Source of the DNA: an uncultured Gammaproteobacteria bacterium
GTDB lineage: Bacteria; Pseudomonadota; Gammaproteobacteria; Arenicellales; Poriferihabitantaceae
NCBI GenBank assembly: GCA_937992195.1
Contig: CALKKV010000012.1
Location: forward strand, 1-64,000
DNA length: 64,000 nucleotides
Reading direction: 5' to 3'
Shown: positions 27,242 to 34,959 of the stretch, one piece after another
How the letters are laid out: each line of letters starts with the position of its first letter
How positions within the stretch are numbered: the first letter of the stretch is position 1
Program-made: the position numbers and the translations under genes
The notes under the pieces: generated by a model
What the model saw: the letters and a program-made list of their open reading frames with translations, nothing else
What the model was told of the DNA's origin: nothing
Database searches by the model: none

Positions 27242-27664
27242 CTATTTTTCGACGTTGGCAAAACTCGCTTGCATAATAGCAACAATCTTATAAGACTCAT
27301 TCACTTCATTGAATGCGCGCACCTCACCAGTACAGACAGTGAGTAGTCTGCCAGCTTTCACTACCTTTCCAATTGCCAAAAAATCAACCCCAACCGCCGG
27401 ACGAAGTAGATTAACCTTAAATTCTGCCGTGACGATTTCAAACTCTTCCGGTGCCTTGGTTAACGCAGCATAACCACAGGCACTATCAACAACCGCTGTA
27501 ATCGCCCCGGCATGAACAAACCCTTGTTGCTGCGACAGTGATGTCGAGAAAGGGAGCTTTATTTGCACCTCCCCATCTTTCACCTGATAAAGACTCGCGC
27601 CGATCGTCTTCATCAAGCCTTGAGATTCAAAACTCTCGGTAATACGTTGTTGAATAGTAGTCAT
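27242..27664 (-). CDS. PaaI family hotdog-fold thioesterase
   Basis: The 140-residue protein has the hotdog fold of the PaaI/4HBT thioesterases. The conserved segment QGFVHAGAITAVVDSACGYAA (about residues 47-67) holds the HxG motif and the catalytic acidic residue, followed by TAEFKVNLLRPA. Such enzymes hydrolyse acyl-CoA or aryl-acyl-CoA thioesters in the cytoplasm as tetramers. The substrate is unknown. It is an isolated gene on the minus strand. Confidence 0.88.
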   Translation of the reverse strand: MTTIQQRITESFESQGLMKTIGASLYQVKDGEVQIKLPFSTSLSQQQGFVHAGAITAVVDSACGYAALTKAPEEFEIVTAEFKVNLLRPAVGVDFLAIGKVVKAGRLLTVCTGEVRAFNEVNESYKIVAIMQASFANVEK

Positions 27665-27866
27665 AACAATAAAATTATTGGGAGCGTCAGTAAAAATAAT
27701 TCCACCAGTAAATTTCGAAAACGATTATCGATTTATTACCAAACTCTTACGTCTAGCATAGTTTTCCTGGAATCGTGTACGTAGAAAATCAGAAAACACA
27801 ACTGGTCCAATGCCTGCCAGGTTGGCTGCACTTGCACAACATGAAAATGGCGCAACAGTGTTAACA

Positions 27867-27901
27867 GAGACAGAGGGATAAACACTTAACCCCTCCATCT
27901 C
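27867..27901. terminator. imperfect hairpin past the DUF1554 remnant
   Basis: GAGACAGAGGG (27867-27877) can pair with CCCTCCATCTC (27891-27901) apart from a two-base internal mismatch. There is no T run on either strand. Its loop begins ATAAACAC. It resembles the hairpins at 28386 and 30249 and lies just past the end of the DUF1554 fragment. Confidence 0.35.
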
Positions 27902-27924
27902 CTATTGCCTAAAATAAAGCAAGA

Positions 27925-28343
27925 TTACTGTTCTACGCAATATAAACGAGAATAATTCATACACGAAACTGTAGAGTAATCTGTCCAAAAGGAATTCGAA
28001 GCCCTAAAATTACCATGATGCCCAGTTCCAATGGCACGATCATCAATCCAGCCACTACAGCCGCTGAAGTTCGGCATATTTAGGTCTAAGCTTTCTGAAG
28101 TTCCATTTAATCGGTCAAATCTTCCCAATTCCCTGCAAGTGTCTGACCCTGCATATTCATATAGGGTAGTGAATGCGTAATAAAAGAGCGATCAGGAGAA
28201 TAGCGTGAGATCGAACCACCAGTAGAAAGCCTGGCACGAAACGCTCCTTGTAGACCAGCGTTGTCAGCAAGTGCTTGGCAGAAAGTATTAGCGCCAAACA
28301 CACCACCTAAATTGCCATTATGTAGACTGGATGACACGAACAC
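27925..28343 (-). pseudogene. DUF1554 domain gene remnant, frameshifted
   Basis: Two frames together give one DUF1554 domain. The first (28343-28107) reads VFVSSSLHNGNLGG, FCQALADNAGLQG, THSLPYMNMQGQTLAGNWEDLTD and then stops. The second (readable from about 28115 to 27925) continues LNGTSESLDLNMPNFSG, GNFRASNSFWTDYSTVSC and SRLYCVEQ. One missing base near 28112 explains the break. The domain occurs in secreted bacterial proteins of unknown function. No ATG or signal peptide precedes it, and an in-frame TAG lies about 20 codons upstream of the first Val, so the 5' end is also lost. Confidence 0.7.
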
Positions 28344-28385
28344 GCGCTTGGGTTCAGGTTGTATCTCAGGCGCTGACTTGTTAAA

Positions 28386-28418
28386 GGGGATGGGATAAAA
28401 CTTTATCTATTCCTCCCC
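28386..28418. terminator. hairpin upstream of the DUF1554 remnant
   Basis: GGGGA (28386-28390) with GATAA (28394-28398) can pair with TTATC (28403-28407) and TCCCC (28414-28418), leaving a bulge. The stem-loop sequence GGGATAAAAC recurs in the hairpin at 30249-30291. The role is uncertain. Confidence 0.35.
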
Positions 28419-28510
28419 TATTTGGAGTATTCTAATGCCATTTTAGATTGTCAATGAAAGCTACGTGTTCCAAGCAGTCATTGCAACAAAACCTGCCAAT
28501 TTTCATCGCT

Positions 28511-29398
28511 TCAACTTGGCGCGTCTTTAGACCTTTCATTGTTTGTTTTTTTGTGAGGTATCCCCCACAGCTTTAACTGTGATTTTGTTTCTACTATCTT
28601 CCGCCTACTCACGGGAACTTCCAAATTTCCTTGAATAATCAGCTTCCCCTGCCTTCCTACCTGGACGTAGCGCTCAATATAATTCCTATTTACCCACCAG
28701 GATCGATGTGGACTTATTCCCTCCACAGAAGATAGATAATTTACAGCATCTTTTAAATTGAAAAGTTCGAGACTTTGAGTATCGATCGTAGTAATTTGAA
28801 GGTAATGCAATTCTGCTTTCAAGCAGACCACATCATTTAAATTGTCCGGGAAGACAGACAGGTAGTCAGGATGTAGCTCTGACGCGTTGTCTCCGACAAT
28901 GTTTGATGCAGGTGTGGTTTCATGAGATTGAGCTGAGGCTGGGGTGATTGTTGGAGGTTGTTGCTCAAAACGATATCCGAGTAACCAGGGAGCGTTCATC
29001 GCCAACCACCCAATCAAGATTGGCGGACCTACTGCTGCAAATTCTTCAATGAGCTCTCGAGCGAAATAGATGCTCTGAACATCAATCGACTCCATATCGA
29101 ATATGGCATCAAGCCAAAGTGCCACTGGTAAATAAAGAATGATGCCGGCCAACCCTGAAACAGAGAGCTTCCAAATGTTGGGTAATTGATTAAACCAAGT
29201 CAGATTTGCCAGAAGCAAATGCACAATTAATATAATACTCAGGGGAATCAGCGTTTGACTTAGCCAGAACAGCAGTTCCTCTAGCATAGACCTGGGGGAG
29301 TCTGGTGAAATAAACATAAACAGCACACCAAGAACGGTCGTGACCAGATAAAAATATGGAAGCGGTTTTACTACACCAAAATGAAAACGTTCTTGCAT
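28511..29398 (-). CDS. membrane-bound LytTR DNA-binding regulator
   Basis: The 295-residue protein has four N-terminal membrane helices (about residues 15-150, for example YFYLVTTVLGVLFMFI and LSVSGLAGIILYLPVALWL), a cytoplasmic linker, and a C-terminal LytTR DNA-binding domain (about 185-280) with LKAELHYLQITT, INYLSSVEGISPHRSWWVNR-type core residues and VPVSRRK. Such proteins bind DNA from the membrane without a receiver domain. It is divergent from the outer-membrane barrel gene at 29523, with 124 bases between them, so that gene is the obvious candidate target. What it senses is unknown. Confidence 0.83.
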   Translation of the reverse strand: MQERFHFGVVKPLPYFYLVTTVLGVLFMFISPDSPRSMLEELLFWLSQTLIPLSIILIVHLLLANLTWFNQLPNIWKLSVSGLAGIILYLPVALWLDAIFDMESIDVQSIYFARELIEEFAAVGPPILIGWLAMNAPWLLGYRFEQQPPTITPASAQSHETTPASNIVGDNASELHPDYLSVFPDNLNDVVCLKAELHYLQITTIDTQSLELFNLKDAVNYLSSVEGISPHRSWWVNRNYIERYVQVGRQGKLIIQGNLEVPVSRRKIVETKSQLKLWGIPHKKTNNERSKDAPS

Positions 29399-29522
29399 GC
29401 TTGTTTAATATACCCGTTCGTACAATTTTTGGCCCGTTCGTGCAAATCACTGATTTCTCAACGAAAAATTCACATGTTGAATTCGTACACTCACTGCTTC
29501 TCAAATCAACAGGAGTATACCG

Positions 29523-30173
29523 ATGAAGCACACCAAGCTATTTTTTGTTGCCGTACTAGTCGCGCTTTCGACTACTACCCTAGTTTCCCATGCCGAAGGT
29601 CAGTTTTATCTGAAACCTTATCTTGGCGTTAGCTCGCTTTCTGATAAAACCGCTACAACGACGGGGATTGGTGAAACTGATGGGGTAGCCGATATTCAGA
29701 TTAACAGCGGTTTTGTTAGCGGTCTTGGATTTGGATACAAATACAACCAAAAATTCGCAGCAGAAATTGCATGGGAATACAGAACCAACGATAGCGAGAC
29801 TACGCTAGCCGATGGTTCACTCTTTTCCGAGGGAAATTATGCGTCCAATACCTTGTATTTGAACGGGTATTACTTCATCACTCAGACTACCAGGTGGTCG
29901 CCATATGTAGGGGCAGGCATTGGCTGGATCCAAGAAATTGATCTGGATTTTGAATCTGATGGTGTAGAGCAATCGTTTAGTGGGGACGGAGAGATTGCGC
30001 TGCAATTTCTGGCTGGCATGGAATACAGTCTTAGCAACAATGTAGAATTAAATGCTGAACTCAAGTATTCGCAAGCGTCTGCAGATCTGGAGGGCGAGAA
30101 TGCAGTAGGAAGCATTACTGAATTAGATTATGACCCTTTGACGTTTCAGTTAGGTGTATCTTTCCTCTTTTAA
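29523..30173 (+). CDS. outer-membrane beta-barrel protein (OmpW/opacity-like)
   Basis: The 216-residue protein has a signal peptide (residues 1-23, LVSHAEGQ) and an eight-strand beta-barrel pattern with alternating aromatic residues. It opens with FYLKPYLGVSSLSD and closes with the C-terminal Phe signature LTFQLGVSFLF recognised by the BAM machine. Segments such as SGLGFGYKYNQKFAAEIAWEY and WSPYVGAGIGWI are typical of Omp_b-brl proteins. A GGAG site lies just upstream of the ATG (AACAGGAGTATACCG). The pore role is unknown. It faces the LytTR gene and ends before a strong hairpin. Confidence 0.88.
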   Translation: MKHTKLFFVAVLVALSTTTLVSHAEGQFYLKPYLGVSSLSDKTATTTGIGETDGVADIQINSGFVSGLGFGYKYNQKFAAEIAWEYRTNDSETTLADGSLFSEGNYASNTLYLNGYYFITQTTRWSPYVGAGIGWIQEIDLDFESDGVEQSFSGDGEIALQFLAGMEYSLSNNVELNAELKYSQASADLEGENAVGSITELDYDPLTFQLGVSFLF

Positions 30174-30248
30174 TCTATCTACTCGAATTAAGTTTAGGTG
30201 AATTTTTCTTAGGATGAGCGATTTTTGCCCGAAAGGAGATAAGTATTC

Positions 30249-30291
30249 TAAGGTAACGAAGGGATAAAACTCTAATCCCTCCGTTACCTTA
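30249..30291. terminator. strong bidirectional hairpin after the outer-membrane protein gene
   Basis: TAAGGTAACGAAGGGAT (30249-30265) pairs with ATCCCTCCGTTACCTTA (30275-30291) apart from one mismatch, giving a stem of about 16 pairs around a 9-base loop. A short run of T follows on the plus strand. It lies 75 bases past the barrel gene stop, so it probably ends that transcript. It also abuts the end of the truncated GFA copy on the other strand. Confidence 0.65.
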
Positions 30292-30342
30292 TACTTTTCC
30301 ACAGAGACAGCCACCAGAGGCATTTTGTTTTTCTTGCGCCAT
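30289..30342 (-). pseudogene. truncated GFA gene 5' end
   Basis: From an ATG at 30342 the frame reads MAQEKQNASGGCLCGKV and stops. The intact GFA gene at 32088-32489 begins MAQEKQNTSGGCLCGAI, so this is the start of a second GFA gene. The GKV ending is itself typical of GFA proteins, which suggests the break lies just after it. The stop codon and following bases are part of the strong hairpin at 30249-30291. The piece is too short to be an enzyme. Confidence 0.7.
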
Positions 30343-30377
30343 AACTCGTTATTGATCGAATGACTGTAACGAGTATG
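30307..30377. repeat. 71-base direct repeat, copy 1 (GFA start plus upstream DNA)
   Basis: This segment matches 32454-32524 at all but about four of 71 positions. It covers the first 12 GFA codons, the ATG and about 35 bases upstream, including the block TGACTG, five bases, AGTATG. Confidence 0.85.
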
Positions 30378-30468
30378 TTTTTGCCTGTTTAAAAAGTCAA
30401 TGGGCACGACCCAAAGCGAACATTCCAAAGGAATATCTAGGACGCTTCAGTTGACCAATTGAGACACC

Positions 30469-30502
30469 CCAACTTATAAAGGGGTCCAACTTATAAAGGG
30501 GT
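30469..30502. repeat. perfect tandem duplication of a 17-base unit
   Basis: CCAACTTATAAAGGGGT occurs twice in direct contact (30469-30485 and 30486-30502). It lies in a 406-base gene-free stretch (30174-30579) that otherwise holds the hairpin and the GFA fragment. Confidence 0.9.
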
Positions 30503-30579
30503 CGGTGATATATACTTCTTATTCTTAACTAATGAATGATTCTCGATTGTTACCGAACCTCTTTCTGCTTCCTCGGCTT

Positions 30580-31824
30580 TCAAAGACAATTCACCACCAC
30601 ATTTCCATTGGCTGCTTTAATCGGGAAACAAATTTCGTTCTCTGGCACGCTGCCTAGGTCAAGCCTACCATTTGATCTCAGGCGTGCTAAATGAGGCTTA
30701 TTTACGTTACCTATATTAGCGAAAAAACCTCCTATCAAAACCTTGCCATCTAATTGCGATAACAAAGAAGAAATGCTGTCATCCGGCCCAGCTCCCAGAT
30801 CGAAAGTGACATCGACCGAGCTATCAGTATTGAGGCGCGCAATCCGATTTCTGGTATTACCACGCACCACCGTAAATAGTCCACCAATCACTATCTTACC
30901 GTTGGGCTGCAACGCCATTTTAGTGATCGTTGAATTCGCACCTGAGCCAGTTGAGAATCCGGTATCAAGCTCACCATTCGCGATTATACGCGCAATGCGA
31001 TTCCGCACTAAAAAGCCAGTTTGAGTAAACTCTCCACTTATTAGAATCCGGCCATCGTTCTGTACGGTCACGTCATGAACCGGCGCATTAGCGCGGGCTA
31101 TTACACCTACTCCACTGTCCAAACTTCCGTCGGTGTTCAAGCGAGCGAAGTATCCACGTGCTGATTGATTCACCGTTGTAAACTCTCCGCCAATCACTAT
31201 TTTTCCATCACTCTGCAAAGTGACCGCTCTTACGCGCGCATTCGCTCCTTGACCTGGATCAAAGTCTTGATCAACCGAGCTGTCGGTATTCAAACGTGCT
31301 ATGCGATTAAGAGGATTAGCGCGAACCATGTCAAAATCACCGCCAGCAACTATTTTTCCATCGGTCTGAACGGCTAAAGCAAGGACCGTGTCATTAAAAC
31401 CACTACCACCCGCGAAACTTGAATCAACTGAACCATTAGTGTTCAAGCGCGCAATTCTGACTCGCTGAATGTTGTTAAACTCTTCGAATTCTCCTCCAAT
31501 CAGAATTTTGCCATCTGCTTGCAATGCAATTGCAAAGATTGTTCCGTTTGCGCCTGATCCTATTTCAAAACTGTCATCCAGGCTGCCATCCAAGTTCAAG
31601 CGAACAAGCCTATTTCGAAGCGCAACGCTATCAGCGCCAAAGGTTACACCTGTGAAAGCACCCGCTAACAGCAACTTACCGTCGGTCTGTTGAGCCATTG
31701 CAAACACACGGCTGTTGGTTGTGGTGTCAAAAGCCCAGGTCTTGGTCGGACCGATCAGCAATACAACACATAAACCGATTGTCGCAAATAACATTAACGA
31801 TATTCGAATCCGCTGATTGCTCAT
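30580..31824 (-). CDS. secreted seven-repeat delta-60 (DUF5122) beta-propeller protein
   Basis: The 414-residue protein has an N-terminal signal peptide (about residues 1-32, ending KTWAF). It is followed by seven copies of a repeat of about 50 residues with the pattern ALQxDGKILIGGEF and then RIARLNTDGSVD. Seven copies fit a seven-bladed beta-propeller. Delta-60 proteins are exported and of unknown function, and often carry long repeat numbers. Here the C-terminal 25 residues (PENEICFPIKAANGNVVVNCL) hold two Cys that may form a disulfide. No sorting signal is visible, so it may be periplasmic or released. Confidence 0.85.
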   Translation of the reverse strand: MSNQRIRISLMLFATIGLCVVLLIGPTKTWAFDTTTNSRVFAMAQQTDGKLLLAGAFTGVTFGADSVALRNRLVRLNLDGSLDDSFEIGSGANGTIFAIALQADGKILIGGEFEEFNNIQRVRIARLNTNGSVDSSFAGGSGFNDTVLALAVQTDGKIVAGGDFDMVRANPLNRIARLNTDSSVDQDFDPGQGANARVRAVTLQSDGKIVIGGEFTTVNQSARGYFARLNTDGSLDSGVGVIARANAPVHDVTVQNDGRILISGEFTQTGFLVRNRIARIIANGELDTGFSTGSGANSTITKMALQPNGKIVIGGLFTVVRGNTRNRIARLNTDSSVDVTFDLGAGPDDSISSLLSQLDGKVLIGGFFANIGNVNKPHLARLRSNGRLDLGSVPENEICFPIKAANGNVVVNCL

Positions 31825-32087
31825 CTCAAAAAAAATCTGAAAATTTGCTTCTAGGAACCACTGACAATCAGTGTGCTCCGGGGTCGTCTAGCCAAGTATG
31901 GAACAACTGAATACACAATTCAATTGGACATGATTGGCAATCAGCAAGTGATATTAAAAACCGCAGCTAGCTACGCTATATGAGATCACTTTGCTTCACG
32001 CTCGAGGTTTTCAACATGGTTAAAACTTGCCCATATATAAAATTGTAGTACGCGGTAGTGTATTGTTGGCTTTGAGTATTTTAAAGC

Positions 32088-32489
32088 CTATTCGATACTA
32101 CCGTGATACCTGGGTAAACTGTCAGCTAATTCGAACCAGCTGATCTTGTCTACATAGTGCGTGTGTTCATTCGGTAGATAATTATTTGGACTATCCAATG
32201 TGCTGATATGAAATTCAATCAACTCATCGTCTTCGAAAGTCAATGATGTACCACAATTATTACAAAAGGCTCGAAATTTCCCCCGTGACGATTCGTATCG
32301 CCTTCGATGGCCTGTTAGCCAGCTAACTTGCTCCGCAGAAAACACCACGAAAGCTACAACTGGTGCGCCAGTATGGTGCCTACAGGTTTGACAGTGACAA
32401 TATCCGCTCCCTTTCGGTTCACCAGCCGCTGTATAGCGTATTGCGCCACACAAACAGCCACCAGAGGTATTTTGTTTTTCTTGCGCCAT
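32088..32489 (-). CDS. GFA family (glutathione-dependent formaldehyde-activating enzyme-like) protein
   Basis: This 133-residue zinc protein has the Mss4-like GFA fold. The expected Cys ligands are all visible: Cys12 and Cys14 (GGCLCG), Cys31, Cys33 and Cys36 (YCHCQTC), and Cys76 and Cys79 (FCNNCGTS). The name comes from Gfa of Paracoccus, but most family members have no proven reaction. The start codon and upstream 35 bases are duplicated as a fragment at 30307-30377. It carries the block TGACCG, five bases, AGTATGGCAG 19 bases upstream of its ATG, shared with neighbouring genes. Confidence 0.87.
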   Translation of the reverse strand: MAQEKQNTSGGCLCGAIRYTAAGEPKGSGYCHCQTCRHHTGAPVVAFVVFSAEQVSWLTGHRRRYESSRGKFRAFCNNCGTSLTFEDDELIEFHISTLDSPNNYLPNEHTHYVDKISWFELADSLPRYHGSIE

Positions 32490-32524
32490 AACTCGTTATT
32501 GATCGAATGACCGTATTGAGTATG
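32454..32524. repeat. 71-base direct repeat, copy 2 (intact GFA gene start)
   Basis: The partner of 30307-30377. It covers the GFA start codon (32487-32489), the first 12 codons and 35 bases of upstream DNA. Similarity to the repeats at 33839 and 34835 continues to about 32545. Confidence 0.85.
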
Positions 32525-32649
32525 GCAGGGACAGTCGACGAATTCCAGAAACAACATTTTTCTCAAAGTTACCCTATACGGGTGTCTTGGAAATCGCTAT
32601 TTCAATATCATTTCTCATGTCAGAGTATATGAACTAGGCCATTGCTCAT

Positions 32650-33747
32650 TTAAGACGAACCTACAAAAAAACCATATTGCTCAGCAAGAACGTGTCGAGT
32701 CTCGGTTCTCAGTGTCTTAGCAGCATTAAAAGCCCAGTGGGGATCACGCATCATCTCTCTTCCCAGTAGCACTAAATCTGCTTTAGAGGATTCAATCAAA
32801 TTTTCTGCTTGGTGCGGATCAGTAATCCCACCAACCGCCATTACAGCTAAGCCAGTTGCTTCACGAATCACTCCAGCCATATCTGGTTGCTCAGCGGTTC
32901 TATTGCCAATGGCTCCACGAGCTTCTGGAACTGCACCACCGCCGGAGCAATCAAGAAAGTCAACACCGAGATCCTTCAACCAGAAGCCAACTTGTATGGA
33001 GTCCTCCAGGGTAAGTCCTTTCTCCACAAAATCATGCACTGAGAGGCGTACGGATAACACTCGCTGTTCTGGCCAAACTTCTCGCACCATTGCTACGGTT
33101 TCAAGTAAAAACCTGGCCCGACCCCTCAGATCACCTCCGTATTCATCATCGCGACTATTAACAAGAGGAGTTAAAAATGAGTGTAATAAATAGCCATGTG
33201 CACAATGTACTTCTAATACGTCGTAACCGACTTCGCGAGCGAGCACCGCTGAGTGAACAAACTGCTGTTGAATCTCTTTAATTTCCTTTACTGGTAAGGC
33301 CTTAGGTGTCTTCCAAAGGCGCGTACCATCAGGATCGAATGCAGTATTTGTTGGTCCTACCGTGTCCCAACTATCTTTGTCATTAATATCCAAATGACTG
33401 CCGCCTTCTAATGCAGTTTCCGCACTACCCTTTCGGCCGGAGTGGGAAATTTGAATACCCGTTACAGTGCCGTATGACTTTTGAAAGTCAACTATTGGTT
33501 TAAGTGCATTGGCATGTTTCTGATCCCAAAGACCTGCGCAACCTTGTGAAATTCGACCACTAGGAGAAACCGCTGTGCACTCTGTCATAATAAATCCGAC
33601 ACCACCAACGGCTTTTGAACCTAGATGGACCAAGTGCCAGTTTGACGCTACACCATCTTCAGAGCTGTACTGGCACATTGGTGACATACCAATGCGATTC
33701 TTAAAGCTGACTTCGTTTATCGTAAGTGGTGTAAATAGTTTTGACAT
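32650..33747 (-). CDS. NADH:flavin oxidoreductase, YqjM-type old yellow enzyme
   Basis: The 365-residue TIM-barrel flavoprotein has the marks of the YqjM (thermophilic-like) class of old yellow enzymes: Cys25 and Tyr27 in SPMCQYSS, the His pair in EVHCAHGYLLHSFL, and SHSGRKGSA. The phosphate-binding end of the barrel is AVGGITDPHQAE and LVLLGREMMRDP. These FMN enzymes reduce activated C=C bonds with NAD(P)H. The natural substrate is unknown. A copy of the upstream repeat lies about 93 bases before its ATG, farther than for its neighbours. Confidence 0.9.
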   Translation of the reverse strand: MSKLFTPLTINEVSFKNRIGMSPMCQYSSEDGVASNWHLVHLGSKAVGGVGFIMTECTAVSPSGRISQGCAGLWDQKHANALKPIVDFQKSYGTVTGIQISHSGRKGSAETALEGGSHLDINDKDSWDTVGPTNTAFDPDGTRLWKTPKALPVKEIKEIQQQFVHSAVLAREVGYDVLEVHCAHGYLLHSFLTPLVNSRDDEYGGDLRGRARFLLETVAMVREVWPEQRVLSVRLSVHDFVEKGLTLEDSIQVGFWLKDLGVDFLDCSGGGAVPEARGAIGNRTAEQPDMAGVIREATGLAVMAVGGITDPHQAENLIESSKADLVLLGREMMRDPHWAFNAAKTLRTETRHVLAEQYGFFVGSS

Positions 33748-33838
33748 TAGATCAATATTTGGTTGATTGGTGGAGATTGATAAGTCGAATCCTTGACACT
33801 ATCAACCGCTATTGGTGTTGATGCGTTGCGTTCTTTGG

Positions 33839-33896
33839 CTGACCGAAAGTAGTATGGCAGAGCCAGTCGCCAAATTCTAATTTGTATCTAATTTGC
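33839..33896. repeat. 58-base upstream repeat, copy A
   Basis: CTGACCG, five variable bases, then AGTATGGCAGAGCCAGTCGC and a further A/T-rich stretch ending ATTTGC. The last 46 bases match copy B (34847-34892) with one difference. It lies upstream of the YqjM-type gene on the minus strand. Confidence 0.88.
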
Positions 33897-33967
33897 CCTT
33901 TTGAGACAGACGATTAGCACTAAGATTTTGCAATTTCAAAGTGTTTGATTCCGCTAACTTCTGCTAT

Positions 33968-33997
33968 GCGTTGCACAAGCCATAGGTTTTGCAACGC
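33968..33997 (-). terminator. inverted repeat after the membrane protein gene
   Basis: GCGTTGCA (33968-33975) and TGCAACGC (33990-33997) are exact complements around a 14-base loop, starting 10 bases past the stop of the gene at 34007. No T run follows on the minus strand, so termination is only possible, not shown. Confidence 0.4.
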
Positions 33998-34006
33998 GAT
34001 GATGAT

Positions 34007-34825
34007 TTAACATGGAGATATTGAGCCGACTGATCCAACCATGTCTAAACTCACATTAAGAAATTTGGTTGTTACTCTTCCTCTATTGAGAGCAATATCA
34101 CACAGAAATAGAAATACTATCAACACGTACAATAGAAATACTAATCCCATGTAGTCACTGTAAATTATTGTCAAAAACCAATTTTGTTCGAATACATAAA
34201 AATACGAACAAACCAGTGTTGATATAGTCAATAATGCGGCGGGCACTGCTAAATGAGTAATTGCTTTTGGCTTCATAAACGAAAGCAATAGTAAAAGTAG
34301 AAACACAAAAAGGTTGCTTCCTGCAAATATACGAAGGTCTTTTTTCAACTCAATAGACACTTCCATATATTTGGTTCTCATGAAGTCTTTTAGTTTCTCG
34401 TCAGTTAGTTGCAGTGCTCCAATCTTGAACTCAAACCCGCTTTCGTACATGTCCGCGTGCTTTTGTCTACACTCGCAGTCCAAATCCCTCATTTCTGCGA
34501 CTACGCTAGCCATCTGTTCATGTACTTTATCTTTTATCTTCCTCTTTAAAGTATCAATTTCCTCTTGGTTGCCTTGATAGAGCTTTTCAGCGAGTTTTAT
34601 TAGGTCATTATCTTTACTGGCGGTAGTGAAATTTTCTATTCTTTGGTTCGTTTCTTTCTCAATCTGATTTTTAATAAATTCTTTTCCAATCTCTTCGACG
34701 TATCCAGGAACACTAAAGGTGAAATAGAGAAGCATGCCAAATACTAGGCTTCCTAAAATTCCGATTGATCTCAACCCTATTTTCACTATCAAGTTCCTGT
34801 CTGGTTCGAATTTCGCCATTTTCAA
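34007..34825 (-). CDS. membrane protein of unknown function with internal coiled coil
   Basis: The 272-residue protein has one N-terminal helix (about residues 14-36, GILGSLVFGMLLYFTF), a long charged and probably coiled-coil region (about 40-165, rich in Lys, Glu and Gln, with one CxC in DLDCECRQKH), and three C-terminal helices (about 168-250). I do not recognise a family. The order suggests a cytoplasmic or periplasmic coiled domain held between membrane segments. The upstream repeat lies 11 bases before its ATG. Its A/T richness is higher than that of most neighbours, which would fit acquisition by transfer. Confidence 0.65.
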   Translation of the reverse strand: MKMAKFEPDRNLIVKIGLRSIGILGSLVFGMLLYFTFSVPGYVEEIGKEFIKNQIEKETNQRIENFTTASKDNDLIKLAEKLYQGNQEEIDTLKRKIKDKVHEQMASVVAEMRDLDCECRQKHADMYESGFEFKIGALQLTDEKLKDFMRTKYMEVSIELKKDLRIFAGSNLFVFLLLLLLSFMKPKAITHLAVPAALLTISTLVCSYFYVFEQNWFLTIIYSDYMGLVFLLYVLIVFLFLCDIALNRGRVTTKFLNVSLDMVGSVGSISPC

Positions 34826-34834
34826 CCTTCCTTA

Positions 34835-34892
34835 CTGACCGCTTCGAGTATGGCAGAGCCAGTCGCCAAATTCTAATTTGTCTCTAATTTGC
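34835..34892. repeat. 58-base upstream repeat, copy B
   Basis: The partner of 33839-33896. The 46-base block starting AGTATGGCAGAGCC differs at one base (A in copy A, C in copy B, within TTTGTNTCTAATTTGC). It lies 10 bases upstream of the membrane protein ATG. Confidence 0.88.
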
Positions 34893-34959
34893 ATTACAGC
34901 CAGGGTTAAGCTTTCCAACTCACTTGTTCGAGGGCGTCATACTGAGCGAAGTTACAGAC

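Noticed and set aside
30469-30502. A CRISPR-like direct repeat
   Set aside because: There are only two units, in contact, without spacers, and no cas gene is present.
30289-34892. An integron cassette array with attC sites between the minus-strand genes
   Set aside because: GFA genes and short repeats between unrelated genes recall cassettes, but I found no GTTRRRY/RYYYAAC pair in the expected arrangement and no integrase gene. The repeats are kept as an unexplained element.
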